This document shows, piece after piece, positions 1 to 12,000 of a stretch of 64,000 nt of DNA. Within the stretch, counting starts at the first letter, position 1. The number at the start of each line of letters is the position of its first letter. The stretch lies in the NCBI RefSeq assembly GCF_021134715.1, contig NC_060026.1, forward strand, positions 12,205,001 through 12,269,000, read 5' to 3'. The stretch is from Daphnia pulex (lineage: Eukaryota; Arthropoda; Branchiopoda; Diplostraca; Daphniidae). Position numbers and translations under genes: made by a program. The notes below the pieces were generated by a model. That model made no database searches. It saw only the letters and a program-made list of their open reading frames with translations, and was not told the origin of the DNA.

Positions 1-411
1 CTTGTGTGTCGGGGGGGGGGGGGGAGAAATGGAGAGAAAGTCAATATTGGCAACACCAATCGTCGTCGATAAGTTTTTTGTCTGCGACTTCTTTTCTCTT
101 ATTCTCTCACCGTCACTGTCGAGAAAAGAATCTGTTACCAGGAGAAAGTCCTTTTTCTTTCTTTCTTTCCAGGAGCCCCGATTGAATTTCACTTTTTCTT
201 TCTTTCTTTTCTATTTATTTTATTTTGACTTTTTTTTTCACTGGAGGTTGCCATTTTCTTTCACTCGGTGATGGGATTATCGGTGCCTATTCTTTGTTGT
301 TGACTCTCGGCCCGGTTGCCATGGCCGCACTATTTGACAGAAATGTTCTTCTTCTTCTTGTTGATTTCATTCGTTTCGACGGGCCAACAATTTGATTTGA
401 TTTTTTCTATT
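1..411. other. 3' flank of the tetraspanin gene
   Basis: No gene is seen here. It contains a run of 14 G (11-24) and T-rich tracts. On the minus strand, TTTATT/AATAAA-type hexamers near 213-225 lie about 190 bases beyond the tetraspanin stop and are good candidates for its polyadenylation signal. Confidence 0.5.
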
Positions 412-2625
412 CTAAATCTGAGTCTGCTTAATTTCGCGGAGCTCGTGGTACTCGTTGTTGTTGCCGTTGGGCCGGCCTGGCCACCCATTCTCGTGCTGTT
501 GCTGCTGGAGTGGCTGTACCCAGTTGCTGGTGCACTGCTGCTGCTGAGTGCTGGCCGGCTGAGTTCCTGGTGGTGTTGTTGTTGTTCCGGCTGTTGTCGT
601 GTCTAACGGGTCCCATTCTTTGTGAATGAGCCGCCGCTGAGGCGGGCCGGTGCTGTTGCAGCTGGACGGCAAGAGGGCGCAATGACTGCCCGAATCTGAA
701 TCGGCGCCATTGTCGTTGTTGGCCGGCAATTGATGGGCCGTTCGATGTGGTTGCTGCTGCTGTTGCTGCGACTGATGAATGGGCGTGTCGGGCGGACTGA
801 AGAGGTCATTGTCCGTCTCGTTGTCTTCCTCTTCATCTTCCTCCTCTTCATCCTCCTCGCCCTGCTGCTGCAGTTGCGGCTGTTGTGGCTGGACAAACGG
901 GTTGATGAGGTGGTACTCGCCGGAAGAGAAACTCGACTGGCGTCGAGGGCGTGGCATTTTCAAAACGCTCAACCCAGTCGTCGTATTCGTCGGAACTCCT
1001 CCGCCGGATGACACTTCACCGTTGGGCAAGTGCTGCTGGGCCTGCTGCTGCTGCTGCTGTCCGTTCAAGTTGTCCAGCTGGTCATTGCCAGTCGTATTGA
1101 CGTCAGTGGCCACCAGGGCTGGAGTGATGGTCGTCCCCCTGGCCATGACGGCCCGGATGCCGCTCATCTCGCAGTGGGTGAAGGGCATGGAGCTGCCCGG
1201 CCCTCCGCCGCCAGGCCCAGCTCCGGCCGCCGACGACGAGTTCATCATGGCCTGTTCGCTCTGCAGGATCTTGATCTTGGCCACCATTTCGCGGAGCTCG
1301 TAGCGCAGGATGGCCAGGAAGCAGAGCTTGATGAAGGCCAGGACGCAATAGCCCAGCACGAAGAGCGTGTCGCCCGTCATGTGCAGCCACGACGAGACGA
1401 ATTCACCGCAGCCGGACTCGTGGACGTCGCTGACGTCGCCCACGCTGGGCCAAACTCCGCCGCACTCGACCGACAACGACGATGACGACAGGAAATCCTC
1501 GTCCTCGTCTTCATCCAGCCCGTCCTCGTCGTCCGTCTCTTTCTCGTCCAGCGTCAGCCCGCGATGTCGGTGCTGGTTGGGATGTTGTTGCTGCTGTTGT
1601 TGTTGGCGATTGACGGACTCTTTCTTGTGGCCGGCCGACGGACTGATTGGAATCGTCGGGGCGGATGGAGGAGTCGTCACTCGCCTTTGGATGCGGGACG
1701 ATCCTTGTTGTTGTGGCGGCTGCTGCTGGACGGTGGTGAGGGGCCGGTGACTCAGACTCAGGTTGCCAGCCAGCTGCTGTTGTTGTTGTTGTTGGAGGTG
1801 GAGCTGCTCGCGCATCATGCGCTCGTGGTAGCGTTCGTTGTAGTCCCTCAGCTGCTGGCGGTGCTTGCCCGTCCCGTAGACTTCCTTGCGGCCGGGCGGC
1901 ACTTCGCTGGCCATCGACATAAAGTGCCCGTTTTTGCGCAGCTGCTCGCTGGTGAAGCTGGCCGACTTGCAGCACGAGTCCGGCAGCGGCAGTCGACTGA
2001 CTCGCTGGTCCCTGATCAGCGACGGCCTCAGCGGACGGCCCTGGCCTTTGTTGTGTTGGGTCGGGGTGGAGCTGCTGGACGAGGACGTGAGTTGGACTCG
2101 ATTGTTAGACAGGCCCGACGGCTGCCAGGCCGGCCTGTCGGCCAAATTGGCCAGCCAGAGGGAATTGTTGAAGTCGGCCGGCGATTCGACTCCGCAGCAG
2201 CGGGCCGATCGCTGGAGGAGATCCCAGGCGGCGTCGAACTCGGCGTCGTGCCCATAGTCGAGACTGAGTCGAGTCTTGAGGTCCGGCACGAGTCCGGCCA
2301 CGAGTTTCTGGAAGCGGAAGACCCAGACGAGTCCGACGATCATGTCGCCGGCCAGGAGGACGAGCAGGAGGATCCAGTAGGAGTTGAGTAGTTTCTCGCT
2401 GAGCCGCAGGGCCCCGATGCAGCCGACGACGGGCAGGACGGCGCCCTGGAGGAAGAGGGCCGCGTAGGCGTAGACGACGCTGGGCTGGTGCGGGCTGACG
2501 GCGGCCGGCGGCAGGAGCTGCCGTCTCGGGTCGGAGAGGAGGGCGGCTGCCACCGAGGCGAAGATGACGACGCCGGCCATCAGGACCAGATTGGACGCGT
2601 AGATCCACAGCCGATAGTAGCGCAT
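412..2625 (-). CDS. Large tetraspanin with extended extracellular loop and Gln-rich tail
   Basis: Four-pass plasma-membrane scaffold of the tetraspanin family, 737 residues in one exon from ATG at 2625 to TAG at 412. The frame is open further up to 2655, but there is no earlier ATG and an in-frame TAG lies just upstream, so this start is preferred unless a 5' exon is spliced on. Hydrophobic segments fall at about 7-30, 51-74, 82-106 and 418-440. Between segments 3 and 4 the diagnostic cysteines of the large loop are present: CCG at 143-145, PDSCC at 215-219, and a late SGC at 405-406. The oddity is size. Typical tetraspanins have 200-350 residues; here about 180 residues of Gln-rich and Asp/Glu-rich sequence separate PDSCC from the last cysteine, and about 290 residues of Gln/Asn/Pro-rich tail follow segment 4. 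The family is secure; the subfamily and partners are unknown. Confidence 0.9.
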   Translation of the reverse strand: MRYYRLWIYASNLVLMAGVVIFASVAAALLSDPRRQLLPPAAVSPHQPSVVYAYAALFLQGAVLPVVGCIGALRLSEKLLNSYWILLLVLLAGDMIVGLVWVFRFQKLVAGLVPDLKTRLSLDYGHDAEFDAAWDLLQRSARCCGVESPADFNNSLWLANLADRPAWQPSGLSNNRVQLTSSSSSSTPTQHNKGQGRPLRPSLIRDQRVSRLPLPDSCCKSASFTSEQLRKNGHFMSMASEVPPGRKEVYGTGKHRQQLRDYNERYHERMMREQLHLQQQQQQQLAGNLSLSHRPLTTVQQQPPQQQGSSRIQRRVTTPPSAPTIPISPSAGHKKESVNRQQQQQQQHPNQHRHRGLTLDEKETDDEDGLDEDEDEDFLSSSSLSVECGGVWPSVGDVSDVHESGCGEFVSSWLHMTGDTLFVLGYCVLAFIKLCFLAILRYELREMVAKIKILQSEQAMMNSSSAAGAGPGGGGPGSSMPFTHCEMSGIRAVMARGTTITPALVATDVNTTGNDQLDNLNGQQQQQQAQQHLPNGEVSSGGGVPTNTTTGLSVLKMPRPRRQSSFSSGEYHLINPFVQPQQPQLQQQGEEDEEEEDEEEDNETDNDLFSPPDTPIHQSQQQQQQPHRTAHQLPANNDNGADSDSGSHCALLPSSCNSTGPPQRRLIHKEWDPLDTTTAGTTTTPPGTQPASTQQQQCTSNWVQPLQQQQHENGWPGRPNGNNNEYHELREIKQTQI

Positions 2626-5600
2626 GGCCTGTCCAATTTTGCGCAATTTGCACAATTTGAATATTTGAATAATCTAATTTTTTGAATTTGGGATTGAATG
2701 AATTATATTCGCCTAACCGTTAAGGCTAGCCGCACCTGGGCCGACACCATTGATGATGGATGGAATGGTTCCGTCTCCAGTGCTCCCGCGGGCAAGGGGG
2801 GGAGGCCGCTGGGGGGTCACGCAGTTCGAACCCAATCACAAACGAAAGAGACAAGGAAATGTCCGTCCCTTTTTTTGGTTTCTGTCAATTGACTGGGCCA
2901 AACCCAAAAAGAAAAAGAAAATCAAAAGTTGGAATTGAATTTCCGTCATTGACAACATCACAAGAAAAAAGGTGAATGACCAAATCAGATTCAACCTCCT
3001 CCCGTTTCTTAAAAGATAAAAGGCCGTCCCTCTCTTTTTGACTGATTATGTAAAAAGAACAAGAAAAAAAGGCCGGGCGGAACAAACAAGCGAGGGCCGT
3101 CTCGACCTTGCTGGGTATGTAGAGGGCGCGCTGTCGAGTCGCCATGTTTTCCCTTTTGTATTTAGACCGTGGCCCGTCTCTTTCTACGCACGACACGACT
3201 CGCGTTTGTTAAAATAAAACAAGTCCGGTGCTAGATATACCAATGTCATGACGTGACTCTTTTTTGGGGTATTTTTCTGGGCCAGCAGCCCATCAGTCAA
3301 CGAACTGACACATCCTTTTTACTTTTCTTTTTTATTCCCAGTCTGTCTTACACATGACATCCCCCCTCCTCCCCGACCTTTTTGTTTTGCTTTTCTTTTG
3401 ACTTTCTGACATGGGCCGGCTGCTCGACTCTTGTCCGGGTAGGAGGAGGATCTTGTTCCGGCAGACTCTGGCATTGCACATTCGAGATGCAACTTCGTTT
3501 TTCTTCTTATTTTTTACAATGGGGAAATAATACGAGAAGAAATAAAAAGGAGAGGAAAATGGTTGGAACGGAAGCAAAAGCGGAAGCCGGAAGCTTCATC
3601 ATATGCTGGTGCTGCTGTTTCGTCTCATTTTCTTGATCCTGTTCTCTTTTTTTTTCTTTCCTTTTGCTCTTCCCCTCGTCTTAACACACACAAGAGAGAC
3701 AGCCGAGTTGAGAGAGAGAGCAACTCGGGTCGATAACTTTCTCTGAGACTACTGTGCCTTGTGTGGAATGGGATCCAGCCCAGTCTGGGCCGTCTCTCTC
3801 TCCACTGGCACGGAAGCATCCGAAATAGTTTTGCCAGTAATTGTCCACTTGAAAACGCTCTTCATTTTGAAATAAAATTGCGATCGATAAGTTAAACGAG
3901 AGAGAGAGAGTAGTCATGTCACCGCCATCCATTCGTCCAGCCGAAAAAAAAAAATCCTGCAGGATCGATTTACCTTTTTGTGTTAGAAACAAATGAGAAA
4001 CGGCGATACGGAAATGTAATTTCTTCTTCTTTTTTTAATCGGAGCAGTCGCAATGATGAGCGAGTCGCTGGTGTAGTAGACAGGATCGGCCCGGCGTCGA
4101 GTCGATGGTAGTAGAGCAGGATCCGACAGACGTCGTTCTAGTTGTCACCCAACAAGCCATTTTCATTCACGTCCAGCACATCAGAAAGTCACAAATAAAA
4201 CCCCCAAAATAAATGTTTTTATCTTTTTTTCCCCTTTTGGTTTAATGAAAAAGGATCGACGGACGGAAAGGAGTAGCTGGAACGATAATTTATCCCCCGG
4301 CCAAATTTGTTGTCATCTGCAAAAAAACAAAAAAAGGCGAATGATAATAATGTGAGAGATTCTTCTTTTTTTGTTTGCATCGTATGACTTATGGCTGGAC
4401 AGAGTTGGCCGGCAAAACTACTAACTACCACCACTGGACTAGCCTGGCCTGGCCCGTCGTCCAGTAAATGAAACACATGGCTTCGCTCGTTTTTGATGAA
4501 CCGGGAACAACACACAGCCGGACCCTTTATTCTTTCTCTCTTTCTTTCGCTTCATTTCATTTGGGGCACTTTTATAGCCGCCCAGCCGTAGCCATAGGAC
4601 AAAAGGAAATGAGCTCATTAATGCCTGGCCCGTCCTTTACTTTTTTTTTGTGTTTTGCTGCTGGCCAAACTTATTTTTTTCTTACTCAAGACGGAGCTTA
4701 ACCAATGTTAGAACTTTGTGTGTTTGTAGAGCTAAACGTATATAGATTGCCATGGCGACTGGGCCGTTTTCTCTCCTTTTGTTTGCCGGCCCTCCACACA
4801 CACACACAACAAGAAAGGGGAAAAAATGATGAGAAATGGTGAGACTCTTGTTATTTCCATCTCTTGTTCTTTTTTTCCCTTTTGTGTACATGTGAACCCC
4901 CCAAAAGATGACGGGCAAGAGTCGTGGTGGCCATTAAATGACGTCATGGCCGTCGAGTGTCAACTGTCGCCTTTTCCTCCATCTCCCCGGCGGCGCTAAT
5001 GGCGGACTCCCTGTCGTCTTGTGATCCTGCCCAGCACCGACATTTTCTTTCTTTTTTTATCACCGACGGGCAATGTATATAAGGTGGACAAAAAGAAAAA
5101 AAGACCCAGGGCTATTTTAAGGTTTATTACACTCTCACAAACGGACCAGCGATCCTTTTGTACCCATCCACCTGCCATCCAGTGCCTCTGTTCTAATGTG
5201 CTGGGCACAACACAAAATCATTTCGACGTGTTTCAGTCTGTCAACAAGGAGACAATGATCGTTCCGCCTTTCGCCCGGCTTAGTAGAAAAAAAAAAGAGA
5301 CAAAGAGCGGCTGGCCCACTAGCTGGCCGAGAGAGAAAACCCTGGCGGTTGTATAACAGGAGAAACTTTCTACCCGGCCAACAAGCCAAGTCAGACCTCC
5401 CCCCACCGCCGCCCGTCCACATACGTAAGTTTAATTGTATAGGGTCCAGCACTCAGCTGTTTTGTATCGATCCACACAGCCCGTTTCCCTTACCTCCTCC
5501 TCTACTCCACCATTCCTCTCCTCTTCTCTCTACGTGAACCACTTTGGGTCGTCCGGGGCTTCTTATATTCCACAGACGGGCAAAAGAGAAAAAAACAAAA

Positions 5601-6036
5601 TTCAAGGAAAATAACGGACCCGTAGTAATTCCTAAGCATTTTTGAGGTTTGGTGTATAATAATAATCATAGAAAAAAAGGAAAAGTAAAGTAAAAATAGG
5701 CTGGTGATGGACGGAAATCAATACGGAAGGAATTCGTACAACCACAAAACAACGTTTCTTTTATCTGGCCCGTCGCAGACGCTCGCTAAAAATATAAGAA
5801 AAGAATAAGACCCCAAAGGTTCTTCTTTCTTTCTTGGTTCGTCCGGCAAGATTTTCTTGTTGTTGCTGGCCCAGTCAAAGTCGACGAGTCGGCGGAATGA
5901 CGGATGAAGTTCTTTTCTATTCGTGTCGGTATATAGACTAGCTGGCCTGGCCGTCTCTATTGCGTGTTCGCGGTGGCTGATGATAATTTGATGGATCGCG
6001 CAAAAGGAACTTTTTATTGCATCAATTCCAGACTGG

Positions 6037-6079
6037 CTGTTGTTGTTGTGGTGGTGGTGTTGTTGTTGTTGTTGTTGGG
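6037..6079. repeat. GTT/GGT trinucleotide microsatellite
   Basis: Imperfect run of GTT units interrupted by GGT units. It is open on the plus strand as Val/Leu codons, which explains a spurious reading frame over it. Confidence 0.85.
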
Positions 6080-9000
6080 CAAACAACTGATGCGATGTAA
6101 CGCGTATCGCTTCATCGGGATCCGAGCGAAAGAACAAAACGATCCTGAAATTTTCCTTTCGGGCCGCGGCATTTTGAGCGATGGCATCACGTCCGGATTG
6201 TTACATGCGTATATTCATATCAATCCGATTATTTCTTTATTTCTAACCTTTTGTTGTTTTCCGCACTTGACTCTGATTGATGGATAGGTTAACCGGGTTA
6301 ACTGGGTTACCAACCACGTTAACTTGATGGTTGCGATAATCCAATTCTTCTTTTATTCTTTTGGGATTTTATTTTTGATTGTCCGTCTCTCTGCTGGAAA
6401 CTATTTTGAGCACCAACCAATAAAAATAAAAATAATTTTTTTTTTCCTTTTTGGTGCTGGACCTTTTTTAAAAAAGGAATCGGCAGCCAAATGGGGTCCC
6501 CATCTGTGGCCAACTCTATTTTTCCCTGTAAGGATTCCGATAAATGAGCTCACTCCTCTTTTGATGGTGGCCCGGCAGAGACACACGTTTGTTTCTTCTT
6601 CGCTTGTTTTTATTTGATTGGACAGTTTAAAACACGAATCATTGGCAGAGCTACATGTGTGTATCTCTCTATTCCGGTAATAGTCGATCATCAAATAAAA
6701 GGAAAAGATCGGCATCCAGGATCTTATTTTCTTTTTTGGCCCAGATGGGCTTGTGCAGTTTCCACCCGCTTTTGCATTTAGCAAATGAACTGGAAGGGGA
6801 AAAAAAAACTCCTCCAGTCCCGAAATGGAGGATGTGGCTGGTCCCATTACCACGGGCCAATGTAAACATAATACGACCGTATAATGGCGGTAGTAATACT
6901 ACTACGACTACTACTACAACACTAGTACTAGTCGTAAAAACTTGAATCCAATCGCCCCGAGCGCTCTCTACTTCCTTGATGGGTGTGGTCTCTTTTTTTT
7001 TTTAGATTATTTTTTCAAAAAGAAAAAGAAGAGATGGAAAAATCAATTTTTATTCCCTACTCAAAAAAATAAGTGAGCATCGCCGATCGATAAGTCCACC
7101 CATCCCCACCCACTAACAAAAAAGTGCGCCATTTTTCGACGAATTCAAAAAAATCAAATTGGTAAACTCGCTGGTCCGTTTGTTTTTTGTTGGCGTCACT
7201 AACGAACCGTGAAAAAAGTCAATTTGGAACTCACGTAAAAAATAATTGGCTCTCTTGTGAATGTTAAGAAGTTGGAGAAGGATCTCTCTTGTGGAAATTT
7301 TGAAAAAAGTTTTGTTTTCTTTTTTCTTTTGGGTTGTTTTGCCCTGCACCCGTTACCGAGTGAGTAGTGCGTGTGTCGTGTGTTCACGCTCGTGCGTCTT
7401 GTACCTCACGAAATCGATGAACTGTGTCTTTTCTACGACATTGGAGTGTACAAGTCACTACCTCTTATACAGCTCTGCTCTACTCTTCTACGCGTTGTTC
7501 TTTTGTTTTTTTCTCTTCTCTCGGCTATATCCGTTTCGTGTTTTTCTTTTCTTTTCTTTTTTCGTGGGATCTGCGTGTTTGTCCCGCCACCGAGTCTCCG
7601 GAATTATATATCTTCTTTATTTAAAAAAACTAAAAGAGAAAGAAAGAAAGAAAGAGAGAGAGAGCAGGGAGTCTCAGGTTAGGAGTCGACTTATCCGCCT
7701 CCCACTAACGCCCGGCTGTAGAGCCGCCCGTCTCATTGGAGACTCAATGACGTCAATCACGATTTTCTTCTTCTTCTTCTTCACTTTTGTCCTTTTCTCT
7801 CTTTCTCTCTTCTCTCATTAAACGAAAGAAAAAACACGTGAAAAACAATCCTGAAAAAAATAAAACTTTTTTCTTTTTTTTTTGTGTTTTCCACGGTCGT
7901 GTAAAATCTTCCGTCTCTCTCTTTCTCTCTCGGGGGAATAAAAGGAACACGGAATAATAAAAAATAGAAAAAAATGGTTATCACGCTCGGATTGCCCATG
8001 CTGGAGACCCAGCCGAGATAAAAAGAAAAGAGAGATCCTTCTTCTTCTTTGAGTTTGTCCTAGTTACTGGATAGGCTATAGCTACTGGTGTATTGATGGA
8101 CGATTGGCCCAGCATTACGCCAATAATAATGATAACTCGTGTCCAGTATTTTTTTTTTTTTTTTGTCTTTTGTCTTATCGATTTTGATATCAAGACCCTG
8201 GTGGTGGTGGTGGTCCTCCTTCACAAAGCCAAAAGCCCCAAAAAAGAACCGAAACTTTTAAATCAAAAGCTGAGATGATATTCTTAGTCCGCCTAGTCCG
8301 CCAGTCCTCCCGCTGGTTATCGATCCTTCTTTTTCTGGGCGGTGGGGGGTTGGCTGATCTTTGAGAAAGTCTAACGTCGCTCTTTATATATATGTGTCTT
8401 ATGTGTTGTGTGTGTGACTATTCTACACACACACAAAATATTTTTTTTTTCTTTGCGCCAATCGGCCATTTTGGGTTTTTGCGGATGGAGATTTTTATTT
8501 TCGTTCAGGATCCCAAGCGCCAAATGGCTGAGTTATATACGGGTCCTCCCATTTAGTATAGCGCGCGCAATCCCCCCATTAGATTTGTATCAACTTTTTT
8601 CTTGATTTATTTTTATTTTTTTTAGGGGGAAGGGAGGGTTGTGGTACTACTATGTAGATGTATGTATGCAAATCCAATTTCATAGTCGAAATTCCGGCGG
8701 TTTTGGCTGCTTGAAATCACTTTTGATGTGCAGACATTTACGCGGTTTGGTGGACACATTTTTGGATGCGGACGGCAAAAGTGGAATGGAGTATGGGCGT
8801 GGTTTATGCATGGGAGCGTGTAATTAACTCCTCCGTACATATACATCCTCCCCACTTCCCTCTCTTCTCTTTCCTTCCTTAAACGATTATATACATGACA
8901 GGCCGACGGGGGCTGGGCGTAAAATGTTAATCAGCCGAAGAAAAATGCAAAAGTTGACGATACTCAATTTCTTATTTTCTTGATGAGGTTTCTAACCCCG

Positions 9001-12000
9001 GGCTCCAACATAAAAAATTTATTGGAAAAAAAAAAGAAGAAAATCCTATTTTAATGAATCCCGGGACGAAAGTGTCTAAGATCTAAGGCGTTGGCTTTTT
9101 TTATTAAAATAATAATTAAAAAAAAGATAAAAAAATTTTGTTAATAAATTCCCAGCCTAACAAAAAAAAAAATGAATCGATATTTTTCATCAACTTTGAT
9201 CCTGCAAGGATGATACATGGCGCGAGCCTTCACTGCAGGGGGGTGATATGCATACAAGAGCCCCGGGGTCGTCGGCCCATCCCCCTTTATTAGTATGTTA
9301 CACAAACCGCGGGGCTCTACCACATACTCGAGGGTTGATATATCTGCAACATTATCGCTCACGGTGTGAAAGGGGGAAAAAAACCAACAAAATTCATCGA
9401 TCAAATTTTTGTTTTTTAGAGAAAACAAATCCTGGTGGCAGCCATTTTCCTCTAGGGTTGGAGCAATATTGTTTGGGGGCCGCTATTTTACATAAAGTAT
9501 CATCATCTACACACACGACGTCGGAGAAGAAAAAGAGTTAAGACCCGTGTTGTAGGATCGGATGGAGAAGGGGGATGGTGTCGTCGAGCGCTAAGGATTT
9601 CCAGGGAATCAACAACAATATCCATATATTAGCGGTTGCCGGTCGTGAATGACTTTGAAGGATTTCGTCTAGAGCCACCGCCCACCACCAGATTCCTATT
9701 TTTTGTTATTGGGGTGCGTTCGTGATTATGTTCACGATTCCAAATTGGAAATTGCGGGAGAGACACACAGAGAAAAACAAAACAAAAACCCAAAGTCCCT
9801 CGTGACGAATGGCAGGATCGATCCTGTTATTTTTTTTTCTCCCGAATGTGGACGAAATTCCACGGGTATAGACGATCCACCGGGGAATATGATTGTGTGT
9901 GTGTGTGCCAATCATCGCCCTTAATCAAAGAGAGACGGGAAAGGGGAGGGATTCTTTATTTTTCTCGTTTATTTGCAGAGAGAATGGTGACGATGAGAAT
10001 GGAGAATAAAAGGGAAAAAAGGATCAATAAATTGGTGTGTGTGTGTGTGTGGAAGGGAGCGACGAATTGTGCGGAAGAAAACAAATAAAATCAAAAAGCG
10101 ATCCGCGTTCCGGCAACCCGGAACGCGGAACGCTGCTCGACTGTCCAAAGCGTGATAGCGCCATATGTTCCTTTTCTTTTCTTTTAATTGTATATCCACG
10201 GAAAAAGAAAAATCCTTTCGGGATAAGTCTGTCTGCTAGTCGAGAGATACGCAATGGCCATCAATTTCTCCTCGGCTGCCGAGATTGAAAGGAGGAGGAG
10301 GAGGTCGATCCCCCTCCCGTTAGCTAATGAACTCGATTGATCAACGACTTCTCACCACCAGGTCCTTCAGGATTTTTATTTTTATTTTTTTCGCGGGAAA
10401 ATCAAAAATTTTCAAAAAATGTAAAAAAAAAAGTTTTGAATCGCATAGACACGGAAACGAGGAGACAAAACGTCGAGAAATGGATCAATGAAGAAAAGCG
10501 AAGTCGATCGTTGGGGGGATTGGTCGTCGAGGGGGATCGTGCTACGTGCTGCGCGTGACTTGTTCATCCATCAAAAAAAAAAAAAAGAAAAAAGGGAAAA
10601 AAGGAAAATAGCTGTAGCCGGCCGGCCGTAGAGTGCGGCTAGGAACAAGTAGAGGATCGTGCCAAGTTTCGATACGCAGCGATGTGTTTTTTCTCTCCCA
10701 CTTTTGCAATTGCCAGTCGAGAAATAAAAAAGGAAGGAAGGAAAAGGAACAAAAAAATCCTTCCCTTTTTTTCTTTCCAAGGATCGCTATGTTGTATAAT
10801 AATATTTGATACGTATTTAAGTTGCCGCTTGATACAAAACTACTCCTGGATGGCTCACACACACCTCCCTATATAGGTCTATGATATCCTGAAGCCTTTT
10901 TTGAGACATTTCGTGTTGTGTGTGTCGATCCTTCTTTTCCTGGTCGACTTCCTTCCTTCCTTTTCCTCTACACAAAAGGAAACGTGTTGTAATATTCCCC
11001 TGGAAGCGTCGGAGGACGATTGGATATTCTTATATTGATGGAGTGGAAAAGATACACACAGTGTTGTTGTTGTTGTTGATGCGCCAGGATTCAATTTGTT
11101 GTTGTTGTCGAGTGCGTGAAAGGAGAGAGAGAAAAGAAGGAAAATCACTTTTTGCTGCTATTCCTTCCAGTTAACCGGAAGGAGAAATGAAAATTTCCAA
11201 GACTTCATTTTTGTTGTTGTTGTTGTCTACTTTTCTTTTGAAAACGAACGGTTGATCGATCAACCGACTCTAAAGCTCCTGGGGGGAGGCTTGGGCGTGG
11301 CTCCTTACGCAAGTGTATACATGTACTCTAGACGGTCTAGCTACTGCTCCTAGACGCCCTTGGGCGCCTCCTACTTGGGCCCAAAATGTCATTTTCAGAT
11401 GAGTTTTCTCTTTTTTTCTCTTTTTAAAAAAGAAACTAATTAATTAGGAGCATCAGGCTAATCTTGGAATTGCGCTTTTCTCCGGCTCCTTGATGTTTTT
11501 TTGTTTTTGTTTTTCCCCCGCCGCTCTGATTTGATCTGTCGTCTCCTTGACGATGTATAGCCGCTGGCCATGGCCATGGCCGACGCTCTCAAGTTTCCTG
11601 GCAACAGTTTAAAGAAACACTCTGGCGAGAGGAATCTCTTGGACGAATGAAAAGCACGTCCTTATATTTCAAGTTCCCTGGCAATAAAAATGGCACGGGT
11701 GTGTGTCCAGGAAGCTTTCGTCGCCGGAATTGATGCGGCACTCTCTCTCTCCTCCTGGATCCTAATGAATCACTATTTTACGTGTTACAAGAAATAATTG
11801 ATTCGTCTCACTCACATCTCGTCAAAGTAAAAAATAAAAAAATATTTTTGTCTTTTTTTTTATCCGTGCCATTCCATTTGGCCGGTGGCGCTTTATTCGT
11901 CAAGCCCCCACTCCCGCTCTGGATGGATAACAAATGACAGAGTGGGAGAGTGGGTGGGTGAGCTGTTTGGCTCCTATATGGAAGATGGGTAGGAAGGAGG

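Noticed and set aside
1564..2391. Long plus-strand frame over the tetraspanin
   Set aside because: Shadow of the GC-rich minus-strand coding sequence; no start context or domain.
2690..2840. tRNA-like fragment with AGTTCGAACCC
   Set aside because: No matching A box, acceptor stem or anticodon arm could be folded.
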